64,000 nt of DNA from Taeniopygia guttata (Eukaryota > Chordata > Aves > Passeriformes > Estrildidae): positions 40,881,501 through 40,945,500 of the forward strand of contig NC_133024.1 in assembly GCF_048771995.1 (NCBI RefSeq), written 5' to 3'. The translations under genes and the position numbers were made by a program. Shown in pieces: positions 44,275 to 56,160 of this stretch (position 1 is its first letter; every line of letters starts with the position of its first letter). Below the pieces are notes generated by a model. The model was not told the origin of the DNA. It worked only from the letters and a program-made list of their open reading frames with translations, and did no database searches.

Positions 44275-44722
44275 AATTATATATTGGGATTTGAAATAAT
44301 CTGATGATTACATGGCTTGGATACGGAGCCGATACATTTCAGAGTCTTTGTTATAGCAGCTGGTAAAGAAATCTAATTCAGTTTACTCACAGAAATAAAT
44401 CAATAAATGTGATGTTTTTGGAAACAGACAATATGCTTATATTAACTTCCTTGTCTCCACAGAGCACAGGCTGACAGGATCAGGCCTGTTTGCTGCAAGG
44501 ATAAATACTGACCCTTCATTTTCAGTGTTGCATCTACTTTGCTACTGATTCCTCTGAAGTTCTACAAATACTATTTGGATGGTTCTTTCCCATATTTCTC
44601 TAACTTTTTAAAATCATAGATTTGGAAAAACCCCAAGTAACATAAACCGATAATGCTGTATTTTTCATACTTTTGAAGATGTACTTGAAATGGCAAGACT
44701 TCTTCACTGGAACTATATGATC

Positions 44723-44793
44723 ATGGGGTCATAGAATAGTTTTGGTTGGAAGGGACCTTAAAGGTCATCTAGGTCCAAGCACTGTGCCGTGGT
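44723..44793 (-). mobile_element. short CR1 3' end
   Basis: A 70-bp remnant with TCATAGAATAGTTTTGGTTG, GAAGGGACCTTAAAGGTCAT and CTAGGTCCAA, the extreme 3' end of a CR1 in reverse orientation. Confidence 0.88.
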
Positions 44794-47700
44794 CTGGGAG
44801 AAGTGAGATATAAATAGTGCCTTTGATAAAGAACTTTGATTATGTGATATCAGACAGTGAGCAGAGGCAGGTCTGTTCAGCCTGCTGTGGCGTGTGAGGA
44901 GCAGTGAGATAATAAACTATCCACTCCTTCCTCTTCCTGTGGACTCTCCCTCAGGAAAGCATGCAACATTTACACTTGTACATTCCCAGCAGCCCTGCTA
45001 TGGCTGACTAATCTTGAGTCCTCTTCTACACAACTGGGTTCAGACAATTTCACATTGCTGGTACAGTTTACATAATATAATCTGCAGGGATGCAGCTAGA
45101 CATTCTCATACCTTAAAAAGAATAGAATGAATAAGGCACAAAACAAAATATTTGAGGATTTTGGTGTAATGTGCTAAGTAGAAAATCTATAGGGAGTTAT
45201 ATGAAACTGTTTGGTCTAAAAAGAAACCTGAAGGAACTGCAAGTAAGAAACATCATTAGGAAATGAGGGAAGTTTCTAGTATTGGTAGAAAAGGCTCATG
45301 AAAAGCAGCCAACCCATGGCTGCTTTTCTCTAACGTTAATATCCAGTGGAAAAATCTGAAAAATTAGATTTAAATCTTTGATGATACTCTTAATGTTAGT
45401 CTTCAAGGAAAGTCAGATGTTCTCCACAGTGCCTTTGCTGAGGTCTAACTGCAGTAGCACAGACCTTTGGTTTAGTTTCCTATATGTTTATTTTATTACC
45501 CACTCATATTCACTGTCTATTCACCTATTCACAAGCCCTCTATTCACCAAGTCAAATGAATTCAATACCTCCTATGAAGATTTTATAGCTTTTTTGAGTG
45601 TGGTTTCTTTAGAATGAATCAATGTATTTCCTCAATGGTTGGAGCAGCTGTAATAACATTGTGTCCACTGTGCAACCTTATTTCATTTGCTTAGTAAGCA
45701 TGAGTTGATTTTAAGATAGGTGGGTCAGAATTTCCCAGAAAAGATTTCTTGTAAAATTAATGGATTTTTTTTTTAAAGTAACAGCCTCTTTCTTCAATTT
45801 TAAGTTAACATTCATTTTTCCCATTTCACTAGGAGAAAAAAAAGAGAGCAAATTAAAATTATTTAATTATGAGTCAGAAAAAAACAGTATGATAGATAAG
45901 AGACATAAATTATCAAAATTTATTGTGAGGGAAAAGATATGAAAAAAACTCACTGCTTTTCCACTGTTTATTTTATAAATTTAACAATTTTAAGGTATTT
46001 TTATTATTGACAACCTTAATTCATGTAAATATTTCAAATTTCACTTCTGTGTAGACGAAATGAGAGCATTTTAAGAATGATCGACATCTTCCTGGAGAGG
46101 GGATGAGCAGTAGTGATGGTGAAAAATGTGCTTGAGGTAAGAAGGTGTCTGCTACATGTATTTAATACATTGTCTGCTGACTTAGGTCCTCAGACTTAAA
46201 GATACCTCTGTGGTAGCTGTTGTTTCCATCTGGTGTGGTTTGGGGGATATCTCTGTGTTGTCTTTTTCCGTCTTCTTCTGTGTTCACAGATCTTTATCTG
46301 AACAGTTTATTTCAGGACTAGTTTGTGCCTTGTACTATGTGAAAGAATATGTAATAAATATTTTGTGGTTCTTCTAGACATTGTTACCTCTAAAATTTCA
46401 TGAACCATGCCTGTGCTTTATGTTTAACCTTGTCTTGAGTGTAGATTTCACCTTGCCTATGAAATTAGTGGCCTTGGGGAGGCTGTAGAGATGGTAGAGC
46501 AATCTCTGTCTGCCTTTAGCTCTGTTTAGTGAAGGCATCCTCTCAATTGCTGTCCAGAGATTGGAGTAAATCACAGGTCTGGACTGAGTATAATGATGCT
46601 TCGATGAATGACACATGGCAGTGGCTTCCTTGACAGCTTCAACTTTGTGTTCTCTTTAGACAGGAAGATAAAGAACACCTGTCAGAACTATACCACTGGG
46701 CTAGCAGCAGAGGGAACATTAATGTCGGTCATGTATAAAGAATCTCTCAAAAAGAGGTCATGGAAGGTCTGCACTGAATTTGCTCCAACAAGGACTGCTA
46801 CCTTGGTCACAGTGAACCCAAAGTCACCTTGATGGAGGCTGTGTGGGGTGGAAGGAGGAGCAGAAGAGAGTTAAAGGGCTACAGATCAGCCATGTTTAGC
46901 ATGGCCATGTGCAATTACCCCTCACAGAGCATCTCTGCAGTATGTTGCCTGAATTATCCTCAAAGTTACATAAGTACACACACATACATACATATATGGG
47001 CTTTTGTGTGTGCATCTAAAAAGATTCTGTTCTAGTTTACTGGGCCAGCTCTCCAGCACAGTCTTCTCTCTGTTCGTCCTACCACTAGACCAATGTGTCT
47101 CACATCTGTTTGAATGAGCAATAGCAGTCTCCAAAGGATATCCTACTTTATCATTTCTTCCCATTTTATAATTGTGGTGTGGTGGCTGCCTACAAGTCAC
47201 TGCTATGATGCCTCTTGTGAAATAGTTGTAGCAACTTCAGCTCTGATTCAAATTCTTATGAAAGTCATCTGAATGCTCTTGTTAGACATAAATGTCTTGT
47301 CAGGCATAAAATTAAATGGAAACAAACAAAACTGGCATAGAAATTCAAAGGAAATAGTCCACAAAATATTTTGCCAATAAGCCTCACTGAAAACTGCAGC
47401 ACCAGCATCTGTGAGCCTGATGTTTGATGGACTTTGAGAGAGATGGAATGATGCTCAGGCTGTAACTGGTGTCAGGAAATTTTGTGGTACTGAAAAACAT
47501 TCCCAGGCACTAGTTCTCAATTGTCTTTCCTGCTAAATTGCTGAAATGGCTCTTGGGTGTCTTCATTTCACACCAACCCTCTGTATGGTTCCCAGGCACT
47601 ATTCAGGACACGTCATATGTCAGGGACAATTCCCAATTAACCTGTTTGGAAGTAGACAAACTACTGGAGAGATTAAGAGAGTTTAGTAGCTTGAGTGTGA

Positions 47701-49928
47701 GCTTTTTCATGTCTCTTGGGCACCATGCCTGTGAATGGTCTCAATTGTATTCCATCTCCTGCTGGAGACATAGCCTTAGGCTTTAGGCTCCATCTTATAT
47801 GCTTCACTTCTGCCTCAGTCCTTTTTGATTTCTCTTTGATCTGGTCATATCTACTGCTGGAGGCCAGTCCCCAGCACTGGTTAAAGTATTAGCTGAGCTA
47901 CAACCATGTCACCTCTGGTCTGTCCAGCATTTTTGCAGGTGGTACTGTACCCTGTAAACCTCAGAATGACAGATGGAGTGGTAATAAAATTAGTCTTGTA
48001 ACAGATCTAGGAGATTACTCTCATGCCAGGAAGAATAAGGCAACCAGTTTATGAAATCTGGGGCATTTTTCAGTTTCTGCTGAAAAATAAAAATCGCATA
48101 AATTGCATATTTTCAGGAAGTTTATTTTACAAAGAATTTATCTGAAATTAGTTATTTTTGGCAAAGTCCAGTGAAATCCTGTGTGACTTTCTACCAGCTT
48201 GTGGGTTGCTGTGGTGAAGGGTGGCTGCAGTATATGGGATTTCACTGGACTGTTGCTCCAAAATGGTGTAAACAGGCTGACTGCTCCAAGTCTAGAAAGC
48301 CCAGCAGAAAAAATGATTGTCACAGCTTTAAGCACAATGCTGATTGATTCTTGTCTGAAAGAACTTTACATTTTTCACAGAAGAGATTCTGATCCCTTTG
48401 GTCCCTGGTTTCGCAGTAACTGAAGGGACAGTCCACTAAATCCCAGTAGAAGAATTAAGGTTTGGGATTTCTGCTGTAAACTTGGGCTGGAATGGATCCA
48501 AACAAACATTTTTTGCCCTCTTCTAAGTGACAATTTGATTGATGATCTTACAGAAATGGTGTGCATCCATCTTCACCCTCTCCAGCTGCTGAAGTGTTTG
48601 CCTGGGGGGTAACAAGTCACCTGGGTCACAGATCTATGGCTAGAGCTGGACCTCACTGGTAAACCAAAGGACTGGAGAAATTATTTGTATTTGGCTCCTA
48701 AATTATTCAGATGACTGTCTATACGGATGTTGAACTAAAACAGATGAAAGATGAGCTCTGGAGCAGATTAGAAAAAGTAATCCAGAGCTTTGTGGAGCCT
48801 GAGGTTTGGCAGAGAGATCTGCAGTCAATGGCTTGTCAGATCCCTTGGACATGCTTAAAGTTGGTTGTTGTTTTGACTAAAGACCAAGAGGCACACTGAT
48901 GGAATACTTTAGTGTTAACTCTGTCTTGTGAAAGAAGGATGTTCTGAAGTGTAGTTGGACAAACAGCAGACATTGAACAGAATGTCCCAACGGCATTATA
49001 TTGCAGTGTCATCATGAAGAAAACCCACCCAAACAGACTGAGATGATTGAAAGGATATGCTCTTAAAAAACCTGAAAAACCAAGCCACAAAAACATGTTA
49101 TGAAACAGTGGACTATTCAGGGGAAAAAAAGGCTTTTGCAATTTTTTGCAGAGTTCTAAGGCTGGACTTAGGACATTTATCTAACATTCAGATTTATTTT
49201 CCTTACCATCTCCCAAAATAAGGTCTACTAAAACTTGGATATGCAATCAGATCACCCTGAAGAGAAAGGAGCTGAGTAAGACCCATATGCATGACAGATG
49301 ACCAGTTGGGAAGAAAATGTGGTGATATAGACAAGAAAGAAGGGTTGGGTATGATACACTTACCCACACGAGTGTGGGAAGACATCAAAGGTGCAAAGAG
49401 GAAACACTGATTTTTGCTGTACTAATAAAAAAATAAGACTGAAACTACCCTATTCTTATCTAAAATTATCTTTCAAAACAGGGCAGATACATGCAGATTG
49501 CTTGATTTCTTGAGGAAAATCTCTGCACTCTACTGACTCCTGAAACATGTCCAAATGCAAATTTGTGCAAGATGAAATTGTGTTTTGGATAAAGTTATTA
49601 ATTTAACAGTATAAACCATTAATTCTCTGCTGCTGGTCAATATATTATTCCACTGAAGACAAGAAACCAGTATGTCTCACAGACATTTCAGGATTTTTCT
49701 CAGCACTACAAGCTGATAAATGTTCCAGTCCTGATCTTGCAAAGCTCTTCAGGATGTGCTTAACATTAAAGGAGCAATTCCTCATATTAGGTTCTTACAG
49801 CCTCCTCTCACACAGGGAAACTGTTATTCAGAGGCTCCTTATAGAAAAACACAACAAAAAGCAACATTATAAATTTATGTTAGTATTTATGTTGCTTCTT
49901 ACTGGCTAGCAGTAAAAGCTGTGACTTT
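44794..49928. other. intergenic DNA
   Basis: No exon of a known family or named repeat seen. A short CA/TA-rich stretch lies at about 46976-47000. The short open frames scattered through it are unrelated to any protein I recognise. Confidence 0.55.
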
Positions 49929-49976
49929 TATTGGGTTTTATTGTGGGTTTTATCAAACCCACAATAAAGCCCAATA
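49929..49976. repeat. near-perfect 22-bp-stem hairpin
   Basis: Two 22-base arms (49929-49950 and 49955-49976) are reverse complements except for one T/C position that would form a G-U pair in RNA. They are separated by only four bases (TATC). The arm starts TATTGGG and ends GGGTTT. A third, imperfect relative of the arm (TTATTGTGGATTTTATT) follows at about 49985-50002. Such tight palindromes are young or maintained. A small palindromic element, or a transcribed hairpin, could explain it. Confidence 0.8.
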
Positions 49977-52900
49977 TTATTTTATTTATTGTGGATTTTA
50001 TTAAAATAATTTTTGTAGGCAATGGTAGATTAAATTTTGTCTTCCACCTCCTGTTTCACAATGATATGTCAGAAATAACTTCCTCAGAATTTATTGAGTC
50101 AATCCAGTTTTGAAAGAGTAACATTAGAGCCATTCCTTTATAATTGTTTCAATGAGTTTGTTTGGGAACAGGCTTATGAGTCTGTTAATTTAGTATTGAC
50201 TTTCTAAACTGACCTCAAATTTATCCCCTAATGTAGGATTTTGCATTTCACACTTCCACATTTTAAACTGTGCTCATGTTATGCTGTTTCTCCCTGGGTA
50301 GCTCAGCTATTTTTTCCCACAGTCCATTCCTCTCTGCTGGCAAAATTATTGTCCCCTTCTAGCCCTTCACTGGGGCAGAAGTATGTGCCAGGGTCCCTCA
50401 GGGGCAGTCAAAGGGAGAGAGTCACAATGATGTAGCAAATAACAGGAAAGGAGAGAGGAAGAACATGCTGACACAGCATTCCAGAAACTCTATTTCTAAT
50501 GAATAACTGAGGCACTTATTTTTTGAAAGGAAAGATAACCAAGCTTAAGCCTTGGAAGCAGATAGCAGGAGCAGGTGCCTTTTCACAGCTGTGACCATGA
50601 ACAGTGACTGAAAGACTGCATGGAAATCGATCCTTTAGACACTTCAGGGAAGGAAATCAGATCTAGAAAAAAATGTTATGTCTCCACTAGTGGAAATACA
50701 ATTATTTGTGCTCACTTAGAGTATTCAACTGAAGGGTTAAGGTTGTGCAGTGTTATTAAATAGTGCTACAGCACCATTCAAAAGCAATTTAAATGCATCC
50801 CAAGCGATTGAATTCAACACTATACACATTATATCCCATGGCTTTCCCTCTCTAGCTGGGGAGGCATAACTCTGATGTCAGCTTTGGTTTTAGTATAATT
50901 CACTGTGAGCAAAATCCCTTTGCATCGAATGATGCTTTACACAAGGTACAAAAAAACCCCAAAAAATTAAGTTCTCTGAAGTACACTTTTTCCTATAAAC
51001 TCAGATAGAGAAACCAAATTAAACTGCTGTAATCAAAGAATGCAGAGCTTGGCCTGTATGCTGGTGAAAGTGGAAAGTTTTCTCTTCTATTCTGTGTAGA
51101 ACATTGCCTTTTCCATGTCCCTAACCTTTCTAGCTCTTGTTCTGGGAAGTTTTGATCACGATGGCATTCATGGTCCTAGGCTGATGCTTCTGCTGTGTAC
51201 CAGCATATGGTCTAGGGCTGTCTTCCTAGCTTTGATCTTTGCAAAAATTCCCTTAAACTGCTATGGAGAGTATTCATCCACTCCATGACACAGCACAGAC
51301 TGTACCAACTCTCCTCTCCTTTACAGTGTCCAGTTTGAAAACTTCTTTGGATGTAAACATGCGCACCACCAAACCCCGCAGTTATTGTAATGTAGCTGTG
51401 AGCGTGGGGCTGAAGGGCAAGGCCATGGAGCCAGCTGAGATGTAAATACAGGTAAGTCTATACTGACTGAAGGAATTAGACCTGATAATTTATTTTTCTT
51501 TATCTCACTTTAATTTCCATTGAGTATGTTCTGAGTCTCATTTTTCCATTTCTATTTAGTGTTTTCATTGTGATAATGCTGAAGAACTCCTGCAATAAAT
51601 CAGGGTACATTTTGAAAGATGCTCTAAAAACAGTGTAACAGCCCAGAGAAAGAGGGTGACTCAGGAGTTTTCCTGTGTTCTTGTGTGTCCCAGCAGTGCA
51701 ATTTGCCCTAGAAAACCTATAATTTAATTCTATCAACAGCTAAAAATCAGTAGCTACCTATTTTTACCTGATGATTCACCCTTTGCAACACTTTTCCCCA
51801 GTTCATTTGTTGACCAGTCTCACTTGCAGGGAGCAGTGGGACCTTTCGTCATCTGACATCTAGTGGCAGTGCTGTGCAATAGGGATGGGGTCAAAAGGAA
51901 AGCCGAGGATGACACACCGTGGGAAAATTCTAGCCCTTCAGGACCTCATATCGTGGGATCATTTCATTTTCTGATAACCAACCTGCATTTTTAAATTTGC
52001 TGTCTTCTTAATGTAATGCTATGCATTTAGTGGTGCAGTAACAAGTGTGTGTTTCTCACTAAAACAGATGAAACATTTTGCACTTGAACTTGCATTGTGC
52101 CCGTTTATAATACAGTTTTCCTTTAATTCTAAGTACTGGGAATTTATGGAAAAAAATCTTAGAGACTTATTACAAAGTCCTTGCTGCGCTTATAGCAGAT
52201 ATAAAATATTTGAAATACAAAACAAAGGCAACATGGCAAAAATTAAAAATTCAAAGGTCCTTTTAAATAATCCAAACCATGACTACTCATTTCCAAAGCC
52301 AGAAAATCCTCAACCACGCGTGCATTCATGTAGTCTTTATCCATTTAGGCTCTCCTGAAAAGAGCTGGTACTTTGCTTTGTCAGGAACATCTCGCCACAG
52401 TCTCTGAGTCCCTTATGCTCATAGTTCTGTAGCCCACACTTCTGGTTACCTGAAAAACTGGGAATACCTGTATGTCCTTAAAATTTTCCTGTCATGCTGC
52501 TGCAGCCATCTTCACAAATTGATGCCTTCTCTTTTGGATACAATACATTTGAAAGAAATCCTTAACAGAAGAATTCAAGCAAATTTTTCTAATTGATATG
52601 TTAATATTTTGATTGACAAAAATTGAGCATTTTCCAATACAGATTTTACAATTTTTAATGTATGAAATTATGATTAAAAATGATCTAGATGCATATATGA
52701 TAATTAGAAAAGTCTGGCAATGCAAACTGAATTATTAATTTATTAGTATGAAGACAGTATGGTGTATTTATGCTGAAATCTTAGATCTTACGCTAAATGA
52801 GGTTTGATTCAGAATGAAAGGAAACAATAATTTTGGTATTTTCTGTGTTATCAAACATTCAGGTTTTGATGATCTTAGGTTATTTGCATCAGCTTTCTCC

Positions 52901-55740
52901 AAGGCTAATAGAAATATGGCAAAGAAACCTGAACAACAACTTTACTGCAGTATGTAAAGTATATATTATTTTGTAGATGGTTAGTGCTCCGCTTTTCTAT
53001 TTTGAATTAACAGATTGTGTTGTAACATCAGGTATGACTTGTACAGGCCCTTGTCTAGCATTAGCACCAGAAAAAGCCTATTATTTCCACTATTTTTCTC
53101 AAAAGAGAGAGGTAAAATCACTACTGCGCATGGAGATAAACTTACTAAGTGTACGTGGTAATGAAATCCTTGTCAGACTGCACACACTGCTGTTAATTCC
53201 AGCTGCTAGCCAAGGAGTGTGGCACCATTGCTGGAGGAAGACAATTGTATTTAGAGAAAGATAAAGGATGGGAACCCCTCTGTCTTGCAAACCACTGGCT
53301 CATACCTGTGCCATGTTACAGAGTGTTCACACCTTGTTTTCCTCAGTGTGCAAAAAAAAAGTCCCAGCAGCCCTGTATTTCTTTTACAGTGTCAGCCCAG
53401 CCTCGGTGATCAAAAACAGGTGCAGCGAGCAGGTTTTTAGCAAGTCCATGTCTCACTGACAATGGTTCCTGGTCCCGTGCTGAAGGAAGAAAAGGGTCTC
53501 AGAAGTTTCCTTCAGGAGATAACCGTATGCCTTTTTTTGCTAGGTGTTGCAGAAAAACTTTGCCTGAGATCTATATCTACCTTTTCCTTAAGTCTCTGCT
53601 GTCAGCCACACACAGGGCAAGTACTCAGTAGCTGACTTGGACTGACTTCTGGTGCTAAAACACTCGCCTTCGGCCGCGTGGTTTGAACGTGTGCAAAGGA
53701 CCATTCATTGCTCTGAGCTCAGAATGCTCCACTAGGCATTTGGACAGCTCTTACCAGGATTCTGGTTTTTGGCCGCAAAGTGCTCCACAAACTTAAAACA
53801 TGCAAGGCAAGTGAATATAATGAAGAAGTTGGCTTCAAAATCACCCTCATGTTAAAGTCCCTAGTTCCTTTGTCCTTTCCCCAGATAGCTGCTCTAAGAG
53901 ATAAGATCTTTATTCCTGACTGTTGGCAGTATGTTCTCTAAGCTCAGAATCATTTTTTATCCACAAGTATTTCATTTCACCCTCACTTTAAGCCTTTAAG
54001 AATGGCATAATAATGGTCAAATTCACCCCAAATTGCAGAGACTTTAACTGATGGTTAAGCATCTTTAAAGGCTCAGATGCAGTTAGGAGGACACCAGACA
54101 CAGAGATATAGGTGGAAATCATATACTTACATACCTAGAACTTGGCCTTCACAGTGTAACCAAATTCTTACAGAAATGCTATGTCTGCAAAAATATCTCA
54201 CAGTATATTCAGGAATGAAAGGAAGACCTTTGTATCTCCCTTTGTACAATTTGCCTTTTGTGTAGACCTTTGCCTTTTGATAGTCCTGATTCCCAAAATT
54301 ATGGCCTCCAACAATCTGTACCTAAAAATAATCTTTGCAAAACCAGAGGCAGAAGCAGAAAGATTTGCAAGGTGGGGGTGAAGCCCTGGGAAGGAGAGTC
54401 AAGGGGACTGCAAGGGGAAGGAACATGATGGGGTCCATTCTCATTTACACACAGATCACTTTGAACGTACTGGTGTGAATGTGCATTTCTTCAGCCAAGT
54501 GTTTGGGGAGTGGCCATGCTTTGTGTGAACTTTGCTGGGGCAGTGAATTTCTATGGTCTTAATGAGCACAGATGTCCCATTAGGGTTATGACTGCACAAA
54601 AGATTTCAAAAGTAGTATTACTCAAATACATGTTGGAATTTTGGCATGAGCTTGAAGGCTTTGCTGAATCAGCGCCTTCTTCTCTAATTAAATCCTGTCC
54701 TCTGGCTCACAATGTGCACAGACTGCACTGTTTTCCTGGAAATGAGGAAAGAGTTTATCACATTTAGAAATCAAAAAGTCATCTTTACTAATAGTTATTC
54801 TCCTTCCATATTCTGTACATCTCTATAAACAAACAGCTGTTGACTTGCAGAATTTTGCTCCAGAACACATCTGTGCCTGTTTGATCTCCTCCTGAGATCA
54901 GTGTAAACTTTCTTTACTTCCTTACACTGTGTGTATTTATTTAACACTGAAAGCCTGGTCTGTTCACAGTAATCCTCTTTACAGTAGTATGAAGTGATAA
55001 ATGCACTATTTGGCTGCTTGAAAATTATAACCAAACTAGAAATTGCATCATGATTTAAAGAGTTAATGTATTTATTGTGTAAATCATCCCCTCTATAGAT
55101 TTTGGTGAAAATGAAAAGTGGTAGTTATAAAAATAATGGTGATAGCCTGAAACATAGCTAAAGGTAAATATATGCATATATATTTGTATTATATGCATAC
55201 ACATACATTTGAAAAATGCTTTTCATTATTTTTGTCAACTATATATTTTTCATCTTAATTACCAAGTTGTTCTGTTTAATAATGACATTTTCCATATGTC
55301 TGTAAGTATTTATTTTCTGAAAAAAACTGCATTTCTAAGTATCAATTTTTCATCCTAACCACTATAACTCTTTCAGTCTAGGGCAAAACAGCTTTTACCT
55401 GTGCCTATAATAGTTGCTGATAATTTAGGGGACTCAGTCCTTCAGAACATAGTTTCTAGTACCCTCTTGGTGCTTTTCTTTATGTTTTCCTTCTGGTGAC
55501 TTTGAACAACCACCAACATGGCAATCACACAGCTCAGCTGATTCAATTTAAATTACCCTATTAATAGATTTAACAAAGCATTTTTTGTTTTTAAATCTGA
55601 GTGCTTCTCCTCGCATACTTTTCTCTCTATAAAATACCTTTCTGCAAACTTTTATTTAGGAAATCCTGCGCCGAGTAACCGCACGACTGAAATGCAACGT
55701 CTGAGGAGCGGAGCTGCCGGGAGCCGGCCTGGCGCGGGTG
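49977..55740. other. intergenic DNA
   Basis: AT-rich, no recognised gene. An AT/TA-rich dinucleotide stretch (TATATGCATATATA type) lies at about 55168-55205. The open frame at 52047-52358 (103 codons) has biased AT-rich codons and no recognisable domain. Confidence 0.55.
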
Positions 55741-56160
55741 GTGGGGCGGCTGTGAGCGCGGGGTGCCAGCTGTGGCTGCGGAGTGCCAGATGTGAGCGCG
55801 GGGTGCCAGCTGTGGCTGCGGAGTGCCAGATGTGAGCGCGGGGTGCCAGCTGTGGCTGCCGAGTGCCAGATGTGAGCGCGCGGTGCCAGCTGTGACTGCG
55901 GAGTGCCAGATGTGAGCGCGGGGTGCCAGCTGTGACTGCGGAGTGCCAGATGTGAGCGCGCGGTGCCAGCTGTCAGCGCTAGGTGGCAGCGGTGACCGGG
56001 CGGTGGCAGCTGGGAGCCCTGGGTGACAGCGGTGACCTTGGGGCAGCGGCGCTGAACGCCCACCCCAGAGCAGGGGACCCCGAGGCAGGGGCAGCGGGCA
56101 GTGCTGGCATGTCCCCGAGCGCTGTGTCCATGGGAATTGCCAGGCTGGGCTCGGCAAGGT
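55660..56160. promoter_or_regulatory. isolated CpG island around a minisatellite
   Basis: GC- and CpG-rich DNA, sharply different from the AT-rich flanks, centred on the 40-bp tandem array. No other island lies within the 44 kb MMP7-MMP27 gap. It could promote an unannotated transcript, or could be GC-rich only because the repeat unit is. The 204-codon and 135-codon minus-strand frames across it (56241-55627 and 56063-55656) are rotations of the repeat in different frames and are not supported as genes. Confidence 0.45.
55741..56040. repeat. GC-rich 40-bp minisatellite
   Basis: Five well-conserved 40-bp units begin at 55761, 55801, 55841, 55881 and 55921, with diverged units on both sides (55741-55760 and 55961-56040). 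Each unit is a dimer of related 20-mers, GGTGCCAGCTGTGGCTGCGG and AGTGCCAGATGTGAGCGCGG. The diverged right flank shows looser 20-bp periodicity, so an older 20-bp array gave rise to the dimeric one. Units carry CAGCTG E-box motifs and several CpGs. The period is not a multiple of three, which argues against coding. Confidence 0.93.

Noticed and set aside
46608-46832. 74-codon frame looking vaguely protein-like
   Set aside because: No known motif, no promoter and no splice partner. The length is within chance for this composition.
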